From the NCBI RefSeq assembly GCF_900109945.1, contig NZ_FOBX01000002.1, positions 744,001-808,000 of the forward strand: 64,000 bases of DNA. The letters are read 5' to 3'. The stretch's first letter is position 1; each line of letters starts with the position of its first letter. The translations under genes and the position numbers were made by a program. Source of the stretch: Bradyrhizobium sp. OK095. Its GTDB lineage: Bacteria; Pseudomonadota; Alphaproteobacteria; Rhizobiales; Xanthobacteraceae. Positions 35,442 to 42,480 of this stretch are shown here, one piece after another. The notes under the pieces were generated by a model. It was not told the origin of the DNA. It did not search any database and was given only the letters and a program-made list of their open reading frames with translations.

Positions 35442-37160
35442 TCACCCCTTCTCAGTCTGCTTTCCAGCCCTCTGCATAAAATCGAAATCGCAGCCCTCGT
35501 CGGCCTGCATGATGGTCTCGTTGAAAAGCCAGGCGTAACCCCGCCGTGCCTCCTCAGGCTCAGCGGCCGGCTTCAAGGCAGCACGACGCCGTTCGAGTTC
35601 GGCAGCATCGACCAGCAACGCGATGCTGCGCTTCGCAACGTCCAGCTGGATCATATCGCCGTTCTTCACCAGCGCCAGCGGCCCGCCGACGGCGGATTCA
35701 GGTGTGATGTGAAGCACGATGGTGCCGAACGCGGTGCCGCTCATGCGCGCATCCGAAATGCGCACCATGTCCTTGGTGCCGCCGCGCGCGAGCTTCTTCG
35801 GGATCGGCAGGTAGCCCGCCTCGGGCATGCCCGGTGCGCCCTTGGGCCCGGCATTGCGCAGCACCAGCACATCATCGGCGGTGACGTCGAGATCGGGATC
35901 GTCGACCCGCAAGGTCATGTCCTCGACGGATTCGAACACCACGGCGCGCCCGGTGTGCTGCAACAGTTTCGGGCTCGCGGCCGACTGCTTGATGACAGCA
36001 CCGCGCGGCGCGAGGTTGCCGTGCAGGACGGCGAGGCCGCCTTCCTTCTTGATCGGATTGCTGCGCGGACGGATGGCGTCCTGTCCGGGCACGTCTTCCG
36101 CATTCGCGACGACATCACGCAGGCTCTCGCCCGTGATGGTCTTGGCATCGAGATCGACGAGGTCGCCGAGCTGCGCCAGCAATTTCGGCACGCCGCCGGC
36201 GTGATGGAAATGCTCCATATAATGCTCGCCGGACGGCTTGAGATCGACCAGCACCGGCACCTCGCGGCCAATCTGGTCGAACACTCCGAGATCGAGCCGA
36301 TGCGGCGAGCGATGCGCCATCGCGGTGAGATGGATCAGGCCGTTGGTCGAGCCGCCGATCGCCTGGAGCACGACCTGCGCGTTCTTGAAGGAGGCCGGCG
36401 TCAAGAACTCGCTCGGCTTCGGCCCCTTGGTCTTGGCCATCTCCGCCGCAACCCTGCCGCTCGCTTCCGCAAGACGGAAACGCTCGGCATGCGGCGCGGG
36501 GATCGTCGCGCTCATCGGCAGCGACAGGCCCATGGCTTCGATCATGCAGGCCATGGTCGAGGCGGTGCCCATCACCATGCAGGTGCCGACGGACGGCGCG
36601 AGACGGCCATTCACCGCCTCGATCTCGACATCGTCGATTTCACCGGCGCGATACTTGCCCCAGAGACGGCGGCAGTCGGTGCAGGCGCCCAGCACCTCGC
36701 CCTTGTGATGGCCGACAACCATCGGCCCCACGGGGATGACCACTGTCGGCAGGTCGGCGCTGATCGCCGCCATCACCTGCGCCGGCAGCGTCTTGTCGCA
36801 GCCGCCGATCACGATCACCGAATCCATCGGCTGGGCCCGGATCATCTCCTCGGTATCCATTGCCATCAGATTGCGCAGATACATCGAGGTCGGATGCGCA
36901 AAGCTCTCGGCGATCGAAATGGTCGGGAACACGAACGGCATCGCGCCCGACAGCATCACGCCGCGCTTCGCGGCCTCGATGATCTGGGGCACGTTGCCAT
37001 GGCAGGGATTGTAGTCGCTATAGGTGTTGGTGATGCCGACGATCGGGCGCTCTAGCGCATCGTCGGAATAGCCCATGGCCTTGATGAACGCCTTGCGCAG
37101 GAACAGCGAGAAGCCGGCATCGCCATAGCTCGTCAGACCCTTGCGCAACCCACTCGTCAT
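35442..37160 (-). CDS. IlvD/Edd-family dehydratase (sugar-acid dehydratase type)
   Basis: A 572-residue iron-sulfur dehydratase. Cluster-binding cysteines are visible in YNPCHGN, GGCDKTLP and GTCMVMGTAS, and the C-terminal SDARMSGTAFG matches the active-site loop. The overall sequence resembles L-arabonate dehydratases and related sugar-acid dehydratases more than biosynthetic IlvD. Its place at the head of a TRAP transporter operon and divergent from an FCD-type GntR regulator supports a catabolic role, converting an aldonate to a 2-keto-3-deoxy acid. GGAAGGAG lies before the ATG. Confidence 0.88.
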   Translation of the reverse strand: MTSGLRKGLTSYGDAGFSLFLRKAFIKAMGYSDDALERPIVGITNTYSDYNPCHGNVPQIIEAAKRGVMLSGAMPFVFPTISIAESFAHPTSMYLRNLMAMDTEEMIRAQPMDSVIVIGGCDKTLPAQVMAAISADLPTVVIPVGPMVVGHHKGEVLGACTDCRRLWGKYRAGEIDDVEIEAVNGRLAPSVGTCMVMGTASTMACMIEAMGLSLPMSATIPAPHAERFRLAEASGRVAAEMAKTKGPKPSEFLTPASFKNAQVVLQAIGGSTNGLIHLTAMAHRSPHRLDLGVFDQIGREVPVLVDLKPSGEHYMEHFHHAGGVPKLLAQLGDLVDLDAKTITGESLRDVVANAEDVPGQDAIRPRSNPIKKEGGLAVLHGNLAPRGAVIKQSAASPKLLQHTGRAVVFESVEDMTLRVDDPDLDVTADDVLVLRNAGPKGAPGMPEAGYLPIPKKLARGGTKDMVRISDARMSGTAFGTIVLHITPESAVGGPLALVKNGDMIQLDVAKRSIALLVDAAELERRRAALKPAAEPEEARRGYAWLFNETIMQADEGCDFDFMQRAGKQTEKG

Positions 37161-37205
37161 TCGGCCACTCCTTCCACGTCACCATTGTGGTACAGCCTGC
37201 CCCCA

Positions 37206-37282
37206 GATTGTCAATAAGATAGGGCTGTATCGTCGCCCTTTCTGCTTCTGACGCCGCTAGCTGACACAAATTATTGACAATC
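37206..37282. promoter_or_regulatory. Divergent promoter region with symmetric GntR-type half-sites
   Basis: GATTGTCAATAA (37206-37217) and TTATTGACAATC (37271-37282) are perfect 12-base complements 53 bases apart. Each contains an outward-reading TTGACA (-35 like): the left one reads toward the dehydratase gene with TACCAC 16 bases on, the right one toward the GntR gene. Regulator binding at both would shut both promoters. The roles are inferred. Confidence 0.6.
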
Positions 37283-37335
37283 GGAGCTCTCCCTGCTCCA
37301 CAGGACGGACCGGCGAGGCGCCGGAGGCTGAGGGC

Positions 37336-38019
37336 ATGTCCGACATTCGCACTGCTGATGCCATGCCGGTCCGGCGCGACGACCCGGACGACGTCGTCGC
37401 ACGGCTGGAAGAGGACATCATCTTCGGCCGCCTGCCCCCGGGCGGGCGCCTGACCGAAGACGCGCTGATGTCGCGCTACGGCACCTCCAGGCACTTCGTG
37501 CGCCAGGCGCTGGTGGATGCGGAGCGGCGCGGCATCATCCGCCGCGAGAAGAATGTCGGCGCCACCGTGCGGTTCTATTCCGCCGAGGAGGTCCGGCAGA
37601 TCTACGAGGTGCGGGAGATGCTGACCCGACAGGCCGCGCTGATGATCCCCCTGCCCGCGTCGCAAGGCCTGATCGACGAGTTGACCACCTTGCAGCGCGA
37701 CTATTGCGCCAAGGCCGACATCCGCGACCTGCGCGGCATCCACGAAGCCAACGACGCCTTCCACGTCGCGCTGTTCGCAGCCTGCGGCAATCCCTATCTG
37801 GTGCGCTCGCTCCAGGACTATATGAGCCTGACGCTGCCGATGCGCGCCAAAAACCTCGCCGACCGCGACGGGCTCGCGCAATCGCGCCGCCAGCACGAAC
37901 TGATGATCGAGTTGTTGAAGGGCCGCGATAGCTGGGCGTTGGCGCAGCTGTGTGTGGATCACATGCAGTTCAGCAAGAAGGATTATCTGGCGAGGATTGC
38001 GGGTGAGGCCCAAGGCTAG
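37336..38019 (+). CDS. GntR-family regulator, FCD subfamily
   Basis: A 227-residue regulator. The winged helix-turn-helix occupies about residues 18-85 (GRLTEDALMSRYGTSRHFVRQAL) and the rest is an all-helical FCD ligand domain with metal-binding positions near IHEANDAFHVALF and RRQHELMIELL. FCD regulators usually sense sugar acids or other carboxylates. It is divergent from the dehydratase-TRAP operon and separated by the symmetric operator region, so it very likely represses that operon and itself. Confidence 0.9.
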   Translation: MSDIRTADAMPVRRDDPDDVVARLEEDIIFGRLPPGGRLTEDALMSRYGTSRHFVRQALVDAERRGIIRREKNVGATVRFYSAEEVRQIYEVREMLTRQAALMIPLPASQGLIDELTTLQRDYCAKADIRDLRGIHEANDAFHVALFAACGNPYLVRSLQDYMSLTLPMRAKNLADRDGLAQSRRQHELMIELLKGRDSWALAQLCVDHMQFSKKDYLARIAGEAQG

Positions 38020-38040
38020 CGCGTACGCGTCAGGCCAGTT

Positions 38041-38466
38041 TCAGTACCGCCGCAGCAGGCCGCGATCCACGCTGGCATCGCCATAGCCGGCGCAGGCCCC
38101 TTTCGGGTTTTTGATCAAGTCGGCCCGGACGCGCCTGAACGTTTTCGTCGCCATCTCGGACACTTCGGGGCGGAATTTACCGAGGTCGTAGGTCTCGCCA
38201 TCGCGGGCCTTGATGGCCGCTGAATAAGCGTCAATCATCGCCATCGCCGCTTCGGGGCTGCCGAGAAGCCGGGCACCGAGCTGAACGCCGCCGCGACCAT
38301 CGACCTCGTAACCGTCGCATCGTTGCTCCAGCACCACGGATGCGGTGACGAGCTGGTCGAGGAACGTCGCTTCGGCGTCGCTGAGCGTTGCGGCTCGCGC
38401 TGGTGCTGCTACGATTCCTGACACGAGCGTCGCGAGCATTGCGATGACTGACAATTTGATTTTCAT
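38041..38466 (-). CDS. Small exported protein of unknown function
   Basis: A 141-residue protein starting MKIKLSVIAMLATL with a Sec signal peptide ending near ARA (residue 24). The mature part is helical and contains two cysteines (QRCDGYE and KGACAGYG) that could form a disulfide. I recognise no family. The frame is open to 38520, but the first 18 codons have no signal character and ATG 38466 gives a normal signal peptide. It lies 21 bases after the convergent GntR gene. Periplasmic location is inferred. Confidence 0.65.
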   Translation of the reverse strand: MKIKLSVIAMLATLVSGIVAAPARAATLSDAEATFLDQLVTASVVLEQRCDGYEVDGRGGVQLGARLLGSPEAAMAMIDAYSAAIKARDGETYDLGKFRPEVSEMATKTFRRVRADLIKNPKGACAGYGDASVDRGLLRRY

Positions 38467-38583
38467 TGTCGTGGTTCTCGCCAGCACCGTTGAGCTACGT
38501 TTGCACAGATCGAGAGCCACGATGTCCGGATGAGCGTTGACCTAGATCAATGGGGCGCCACGAGTCATCTGCTCCCTCAACGC

Positions 38584-38661
38584 GTCATTGCGAGCGCAGC
38601 GAAGCAATCTAAAGTCTTTCCGCGCAGGGATTCTGGATTGCTTCGCTGCGCTCGCAATGAC
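38584..38661. repeat. Dispersed palindrome, GTCATTGCGAG family, copy 3
   Basis: This is the best-preserved copy: 26-base arms (38584-38609 and 38636-38661) beginning GTCATTGCGAGCGCAGCGAA are perfectly complementary around a 26-base loop. Related copies lie at 20056 and 26470. Confidence 0.9.
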
Positions 38662-38722
38662 CGCGGTGGGCCGCTCCGAATGCAGTTCGCACCGTCTTTG
38701 CGGAGGCAGCCCCCTCACCCCA

Positions 38723-38750
38723 CCCTCTCCCCGTAAGAACGGGGCGAGGG
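38723..38750. repeat. GC-rich hairpin (CTCTCCCCGT/ACGGGG family)
   Basis: CCCTC-T-CCCCGT pairs with ACGGGG-C-GAGGG around a short loop (38723-38734, 38739-38750, one mismatch). This is another extragenic hairpin type, placed 30 bases after the stop of the dehydrogenase gene, where it may assist termination. Confidence 0.65.
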
Positions 38751-38780
38751 AGCGCACCGCCATTGCGGCGATACTTCGCT

Positions 38781-39605
38781 CTACCGCTTATTCCAGTCGA
38801 TGATCCGGCTCGCGTCGCCGTCGAACTCGAGGCTCGCGAACGAGCCGCCCTGGAAATGGTCGGCAATCGGGTCGGGCTTCAGTTTGGCCTGCTCGGCCAT
38901 CGCATGCGCCACGTGATCCTCGGAGCGGCCGGTCGGGCGATAGCCGAATGCGTAAGCGCGACTGTTGTCCCACCATGCGCGCTCGTTCAGGGAGACGCCA
39001 TAAAACACCTCGAAGTGAATGTCGGGATGCTCGAGCCCGATCTGGCAGAGCTGCACCAGATCTTCCGGCTTCAGCCACATCGCGATGCGACGATGGTCGA
39101 GCGGCCGCTCGTCGCAATTGCCGATGCGGATGCAGGTGACCTTCAGCCCATGCTTGTCGGCATAGAGCGCGCCGACGGCTTCACCGAACACCTTACTGAC
39201 GCCGTAGCGCCCGTCGGGGCGCACGGTGACGTCGGTGCCGATCTTGTGGTGGCGCGGATAGAAGCCGACCGTATGATTGGACGATGCGAACACCACGCGC
39301 TTGACGCCCTTGCGGTAGGCAGCCTCGAACAGATTGTAGCCGCCGATGATGTTGGCCTGGAGGATGTCGTCCCAGGGGCCTTCGACCGAATAGCCGCCGA
39401 AATGGATGATGCCGTCGACGCCCTCGCAGAGCGCCTCGCATTGCGCGAGATCGGCCAGGTCCGCCGCCTTGAACTGCTCGTTCGCCCCGAGATCTTTGGG
39501 CGGGCGGATGTCGCTCAGCAGCAGGTCCGGATAGATCGGCGGCAGCAGTTTGCGCAGACGCGTTCCGATTCCGCCCGAAGCTCCCGTCATCAAGATGCGC
39601 GGCAT
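38781..39605 (-). CDS. udh: NAD-dependent epimerase/dehydratase, uronate dehydrogenase-like
   Basis: A 274-residue short-chain dehydrogenase of the extended type, close to the size of bacterial uronate dehydrogenases. The NAD site is MTGASGGIGTRLR, the catalytic tyrosine and lysine are in YGVSKVFGE, and IHFGGYSVEGPW and SSNHTVGFY match the Udh pattern. ATG 39605 has AGGAAAG upstream. It would oxidise galacturonate or glucuronate to the aldarolactone. It is divergent from an SMP-30 lactonase gene 89 bases away, which could open that lactone. Confidence 0.8.
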   Translation of the reverse strand: MPRILMTGASGGIGTRLRKLLPPIYPDLLLSDIRPPKDLGANEQFKAADLADLAQCEALCEGVDGIIHFGGYSVEGPWDDILQANIIGGYNLFEAAYRKGVKRVVFASSNHTVGFYPRHHKIGTDVTVRPDGRYGVSKVFGEAVGALYADKHGLKVTCIRIGNCDERPLDHRRIAMWLKPEDLVQLCQIGLEHPDIHFEVFYGVSLNERAWWDNSRAYAFGYRPTGRSEDHVAHAMAEQAKLKPDPIADHFQGGSFASLEFDGDASRIIDWNKR

Positions 39606-39694
39606 GTCTTTCCTCGTTGTTGGTGACCGATTTGCCGTCACGTGTCTCTAATGATAGCAGGATTGTCCAGAGGGAACGAAACGAGAGAACCGAC

Positions 39695-40672
39695 ATGAAT
39701 GAGGCATCGTCCCACAATCAGGAGCGGCCAGGCTGGCGGCCGGCGAGCTACTATCCCGATCCAGCCATTCACGCGCTCGATCCCCGCTTCGAAAAATACT
39801 GGCTGAAATTGTCGGCAGTGGAGCGGCTGGCGACCGGCCTGCGCTGGGCCGAGGGGCCGGTGTGGTTCGGCGACGGGCGGTATCTGTTGTGCAGCGACAT
39901 TCCGAACCAGCGCATCATCAAATGGGAGGAAGAGACCGGCGCGATTTCGGTGTTCCGCAAGCCCTCCAATTTCGCCAACGGCAACACGCGCGACCGCCAG
40001 GGCCGGCTCGTCACCTGCGAGCATGGCGGCCGTCGCGTGACCCGCACCGAATATGACGGCGAGATCACCGTGCTGATGGATTCATTTGGCGGCAAGCGGC
40101 TGAACTCGCCGAACGACGTCGTGGTGAAATCCGACGGCGCGATCTGGTTCACCGATCCGACCTTCGGTCTGCTCGGCAATTACGAGGGCTACAAGGCCGA
40201 GCCCGAGATCGATCCGAATGTCTACCGGCTCGATCCCGCGACCGGTAAGGCGACCATCGTTGCCGAGGGCGTGCTCGGGCCGAACGGCCTGTGCTTCTCG
40301 CCCGACGAGAAGATCCTCTATGTCGTGGAATCGCGCGGCGTGCCGAACCGGAAAATCCTCGCCTATGACGTCTCGGCCGATGGCACCACGATTTCCAACA
40401 AGCGCGTTCACATCGATGCGGGTCCGGGCACGCCCGACGGCATGCGCTGCGACATCGACGGCAATCTCTGGTGCGGCTGGGGCATGGGCGATCCCGAGCT
40501 CGACGGCGTGGTGGTGTTCGCGCCCGACGGCGTCATGATCGGCCGCATCGCGCTGCCCGAACGCTGCGCCAATCTCTGCTTCGGCGGCATCAAGCGCAAC
40601 CGCCTGTTCATGGCTGCGAGCCAGTCGATCTACGCGCTGTATGTGAACACGCAGGGTGCGGTGGGGGGATAG
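39695..40672 (+). CDS. SMP-30/gluconolactonase family lactonase
   Basis: A 325-residue six-bladed propeller hydrolase. Likely calcium-binding and catalytic positions are in RWAEGPVWFGDGRYL (glutamate), RLNSPNDVVVKSDG (asparagine), GPNGLCFSPDE, and GTPDGMRCDIDGNLW (aspartate). ATG 39695 has GAGAG upstream; the longer frame from 39617 overlaps the divergent udh gene. It probably hydrolyses a sugar lactone made by the dehydrogenase encoded next to it. It is followed by a palindrome and an intrinsic terminator. Confidence 0.88.
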   Translation: MNEASSHNQERPGWRPASYYPDPAIHALDPRFEKYWLKLSAVERLATGLRWAEGPVWFGDGRYLLCSDIPNQRIIKWEEETGAISVFRKPSNFANGNTRDRQGRLVTCEHGGRRVTRTEYDGEITVLMDSFGGKRLNSPNDVVVKSDGAIWFTDPTFGLLGNYEGYKAEPEIDPNVYRLDPATGKATIVAEGVLGPNGLCFSPDEKILYVVESRGVPNRKILAYDVSADGTTISNKRVHIDAGPGTPDGMRCDIDGNLWCGWGMGDPELDGVVVFAPDGVMIGRIALPERCANLCFGGIKRNRLFMAASQSIYALYVNTQGAVGG

Positions 40673-40695
40673 GTCTCTCCGCCATTGCAGGAATC

Positions 40696-40784
40696 GTAGG
40701 GTGGGTTAACCGAAGGCGTAACCCACCAAGGTCTGCTTCACCGGAGAGAGAAGTGGTGGGTTACGCTTCGCTAACCCACCCTAC
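40696..40784. repeat. Dispersed palindrome (GTAGGGTGGGTTA family)
   Basis: GTAGGGTGGGTTA (40696-40708) and TAACCCACCCTAC (40772-40784) are perfect complements, and the inner GGCGTAACCCACC / GGTGGGTTACGC also pair. It is located between convergent genes. Confidence 0.85.
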
Positions 40785-40794
40785 GCATAGAAAA

Positions 40795-40827
40795 CGCCGG
40801 AGCGGTTGCCAGCTCCGGCGCTTTGTT
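40795..40827. terminator. Bidirectional intrinsic terminator
   Basis: CGCCGGAGC (40795-40803) pairs with GCTCCGGCG (40812-40820) around an 8-base loop, followed by CTTTGTTTG on the plus strand and by TTTT on the minus strand. It can end both the lactonase transcript and the convergent aldehyde dehydrogenase transcript. Confidence 0.8.
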
Positions 40828-40844
40828 TGTTATGGCGCTAAAAC

Positions 40845-42275
40845 TTACGCCGCGTTGAAGCCGGCGACGGCCTTCACTTCGAGGAAGTCCTCGAGGCCGT
40901 ACTTGCCCCACTCGCGGCCGTTGCCCGACTGCTTGTAGCCGCCGAACGGCGCGGTGCGGTCGTTGGGCACGCCCTGGAGGTTGACGTTGCCGGCGCGGAT
41001 CTGGCGGCCGACGCGCTTGGCGTCCTCGACCGAAGCACCCGTGACGTAGCCGGCGAGGCCATAGGGCGTGTCGTTGGCGATGTGCACCGCGTCGGCTTCG
41101 TCCTTGGAGCCGATGATGGTGAGCACCGGCCCGAAGATTTCTTCACGGGCGATCGTCATGTCGGGGGTGACGTCGGCGAAGATGGTCGGGCGAACATAGA
41201 ATCCCTTGTTGACACCTTCGGGCAGGCCCGGGCCACCGGACACGAGCGTTGCGCCCTCGTCGATACCCTTCTTGATCAATCCCTGGATCTTGTCCCACTG
41301 GCCACGGTTGACCACGGGGCCGATCGTGGTGCCTTCCGCGCGGGGATCGCCCGCCTTGGTCTTGTCGGCGACAGCCTTCGCGATCGCGGCGACTTCCTTC
41401 ATCTTCGACAGCGGCACGATCATGCGCGAGGGCGCGTTGCAGGACTGGCCGGAGTTGTTGAACATGTGCATCACGCCGCCGGTCACCGCCTTCTGCAGGT
41501 CGGCGCCTTCGAGGATGACGTTCGGCGACTTGCCGCCGAGCTCCTGGCTGACGCGCTTCACGGTGGGAGCAGCGCGCTTCGCAACGTCGATGCCGGCGCG
41601 GGTCGAGCCGGTGAAGGAGATCATGTCGATGTCGGGGTGCTCGCTCATGGCAGCACCAACCTCGGGGCCGAGGCCGTTGACGAGGTTGAACACGCCCTTG
41701 GGAACGCCGGCTTCATGGAGGATTTCCGCGAAGATCAGCGCCGAGGTCGGGGTGAACTCCGACGGCTTCAGGATCATGGTGCAGCCGGCAGCGAGCGCAG
41801 GCGCGACCTTGCAGGCGATCTGGTTGAGCGGCCAGTTCCAGGGCGTGATCATGCCGACCACACCAACGGGCTCGCGCAGCACCATGGCGGTGCCAACAGG
41901 CTCCTCGAAATGATAGTTCTTGAGCACGTCGAGCGTGGTCATGAGATGGCCGAGGCCGGCGCCGGCCTGGAGCTTCTCCGCCATCGGCAGCGGCGCGCCC
42001 ATCTCGTCGGAGACGGAAGCGCCGATCTCCTTGAGACGGCCCTTGTAGATATCGATCACTTTGGTGAGCAGCGCGACACGCTCGTCACGGCTGGTCTGGG
42101 AGAACGTCACGAACGCGCGCTTGGCGGCGGCGACGGCCTTGTCCACGTCGGCCTTGGAGCCCAGCGCAACCTCGTACATCGCCTCTTCCGTCGCGGGGTT
42201 GACCACGGCGGTGGACTTCTTGACGGCGGGATCGACCCAGGCGCCGTCGATGTAGAATTGCATGCGATTGACCAT
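40845..42275 (-). CDS. NAD(P)-dependent aldehyde dehydrogenase
   Basis: A 476-residue aldehyde dehydrogenase of normal family length. The catalytic cysteine is in NNSGQSCNAPSRM, the general-base glutamate in SQELGGKSPNV, and the cofactor loop is ISFTGSTRAG. ATG 42275 (MVNRMQFYIDG) matches the family N-terminus; the frame to 42356 is not supported. Its position beside lactonase and uronate dehydrogenase genes suggests a semialdehyde such as 2-oxoglutarate semialdehyde, but the general sequence fits several aldehydes. It is separated from the E1 gene by 205 bases with a hairpin. Confidence 0.92.
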   Translation of the reverse strand: MVNRMQFYIDGAWVDPAVKKSTAVVNPATEEAMYEVALGSKADVDKAVAAAKRAFVTFSQTSRDERVALLTKVIDIYKGRLKEIGASVSDEMGAPLPMAEKLQAGAGLGHLMTTLDVLKNYHFEEPVGTAMVLREPVGVVGMITPWNWPLNQIACKVAPALAAGCTMILKPSEFTPTSALIFAEILHEAGVPKGVFNLVNGLGPEVGAAMSEHPDIDMISFTGSTRAGIDVAKRAAPTVKRVSQELGGKSPNVILEGADLQKAVTGGVMHMFNNSGQSCNAPSRMIVPLSKMKEVAAIAKAVADKTKAGDPRAEGTTIGPVVNRGQWDKIQGLIKKGIDEGATLVSGGPGLPEGVNKGFYVRPTIFADVTPDMTIAREEIFGPVLTIIGSKDEADAVHIANDTPYGLAGYVTGASVEDAKRVGRQIRAGNVNLQGVPNDRTAPFGGYKQSGNGREWGKYGLEDFLEVKAVAGFNAA

Positions 42276-42434
42276 CGTTAACCTCTTCTTGGGGGCATGG
42301 TGGGGGCGTTTCGGCAGGCATCCTTGCACGAAAGCGCCGGCAATTGAACCCGCCATATGCGGGGCCAGCGTTGCGGCGGACGGAGGTTATATGAGCCGAT
42401 GGCGGGAACGTGGCAAGGTGGCCTCGCCGTCATT

Positions 42435-42471
42435 CCGGGGCGCGCATTATCGCCTCGGAATCACGCCCCGG
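42435..42471. repeat. GC-rich hairpin after the E1 gene
   Basis: CCGGGGCG (42435-42442) pairs with CGCCCCGG (42464-42471), with ATTCC / GGAAT pairing shifted inside. It lies 10 bases after the E1 stop on the minus strand and is the main feature of the 205-base gap. It may contribute to termination. Confidence 0.55.
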
Positions 42472-42480
42472 TTACCCCGA

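Larger units (their letters stand above)
38467..38780. other. 314-base gap filled with repeats
   Basis: No plausible gene is present between the small exported protein and the dehydrogenase gene. The gap contains a long dispersed palindrome (38584-38661) and a GC-rich hairpin (38723-38750). The remaining about 117 bases before 38584 should carry the promoter of the exported protein, but I see no convincing promoter or operator. Confidence 0.6.
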
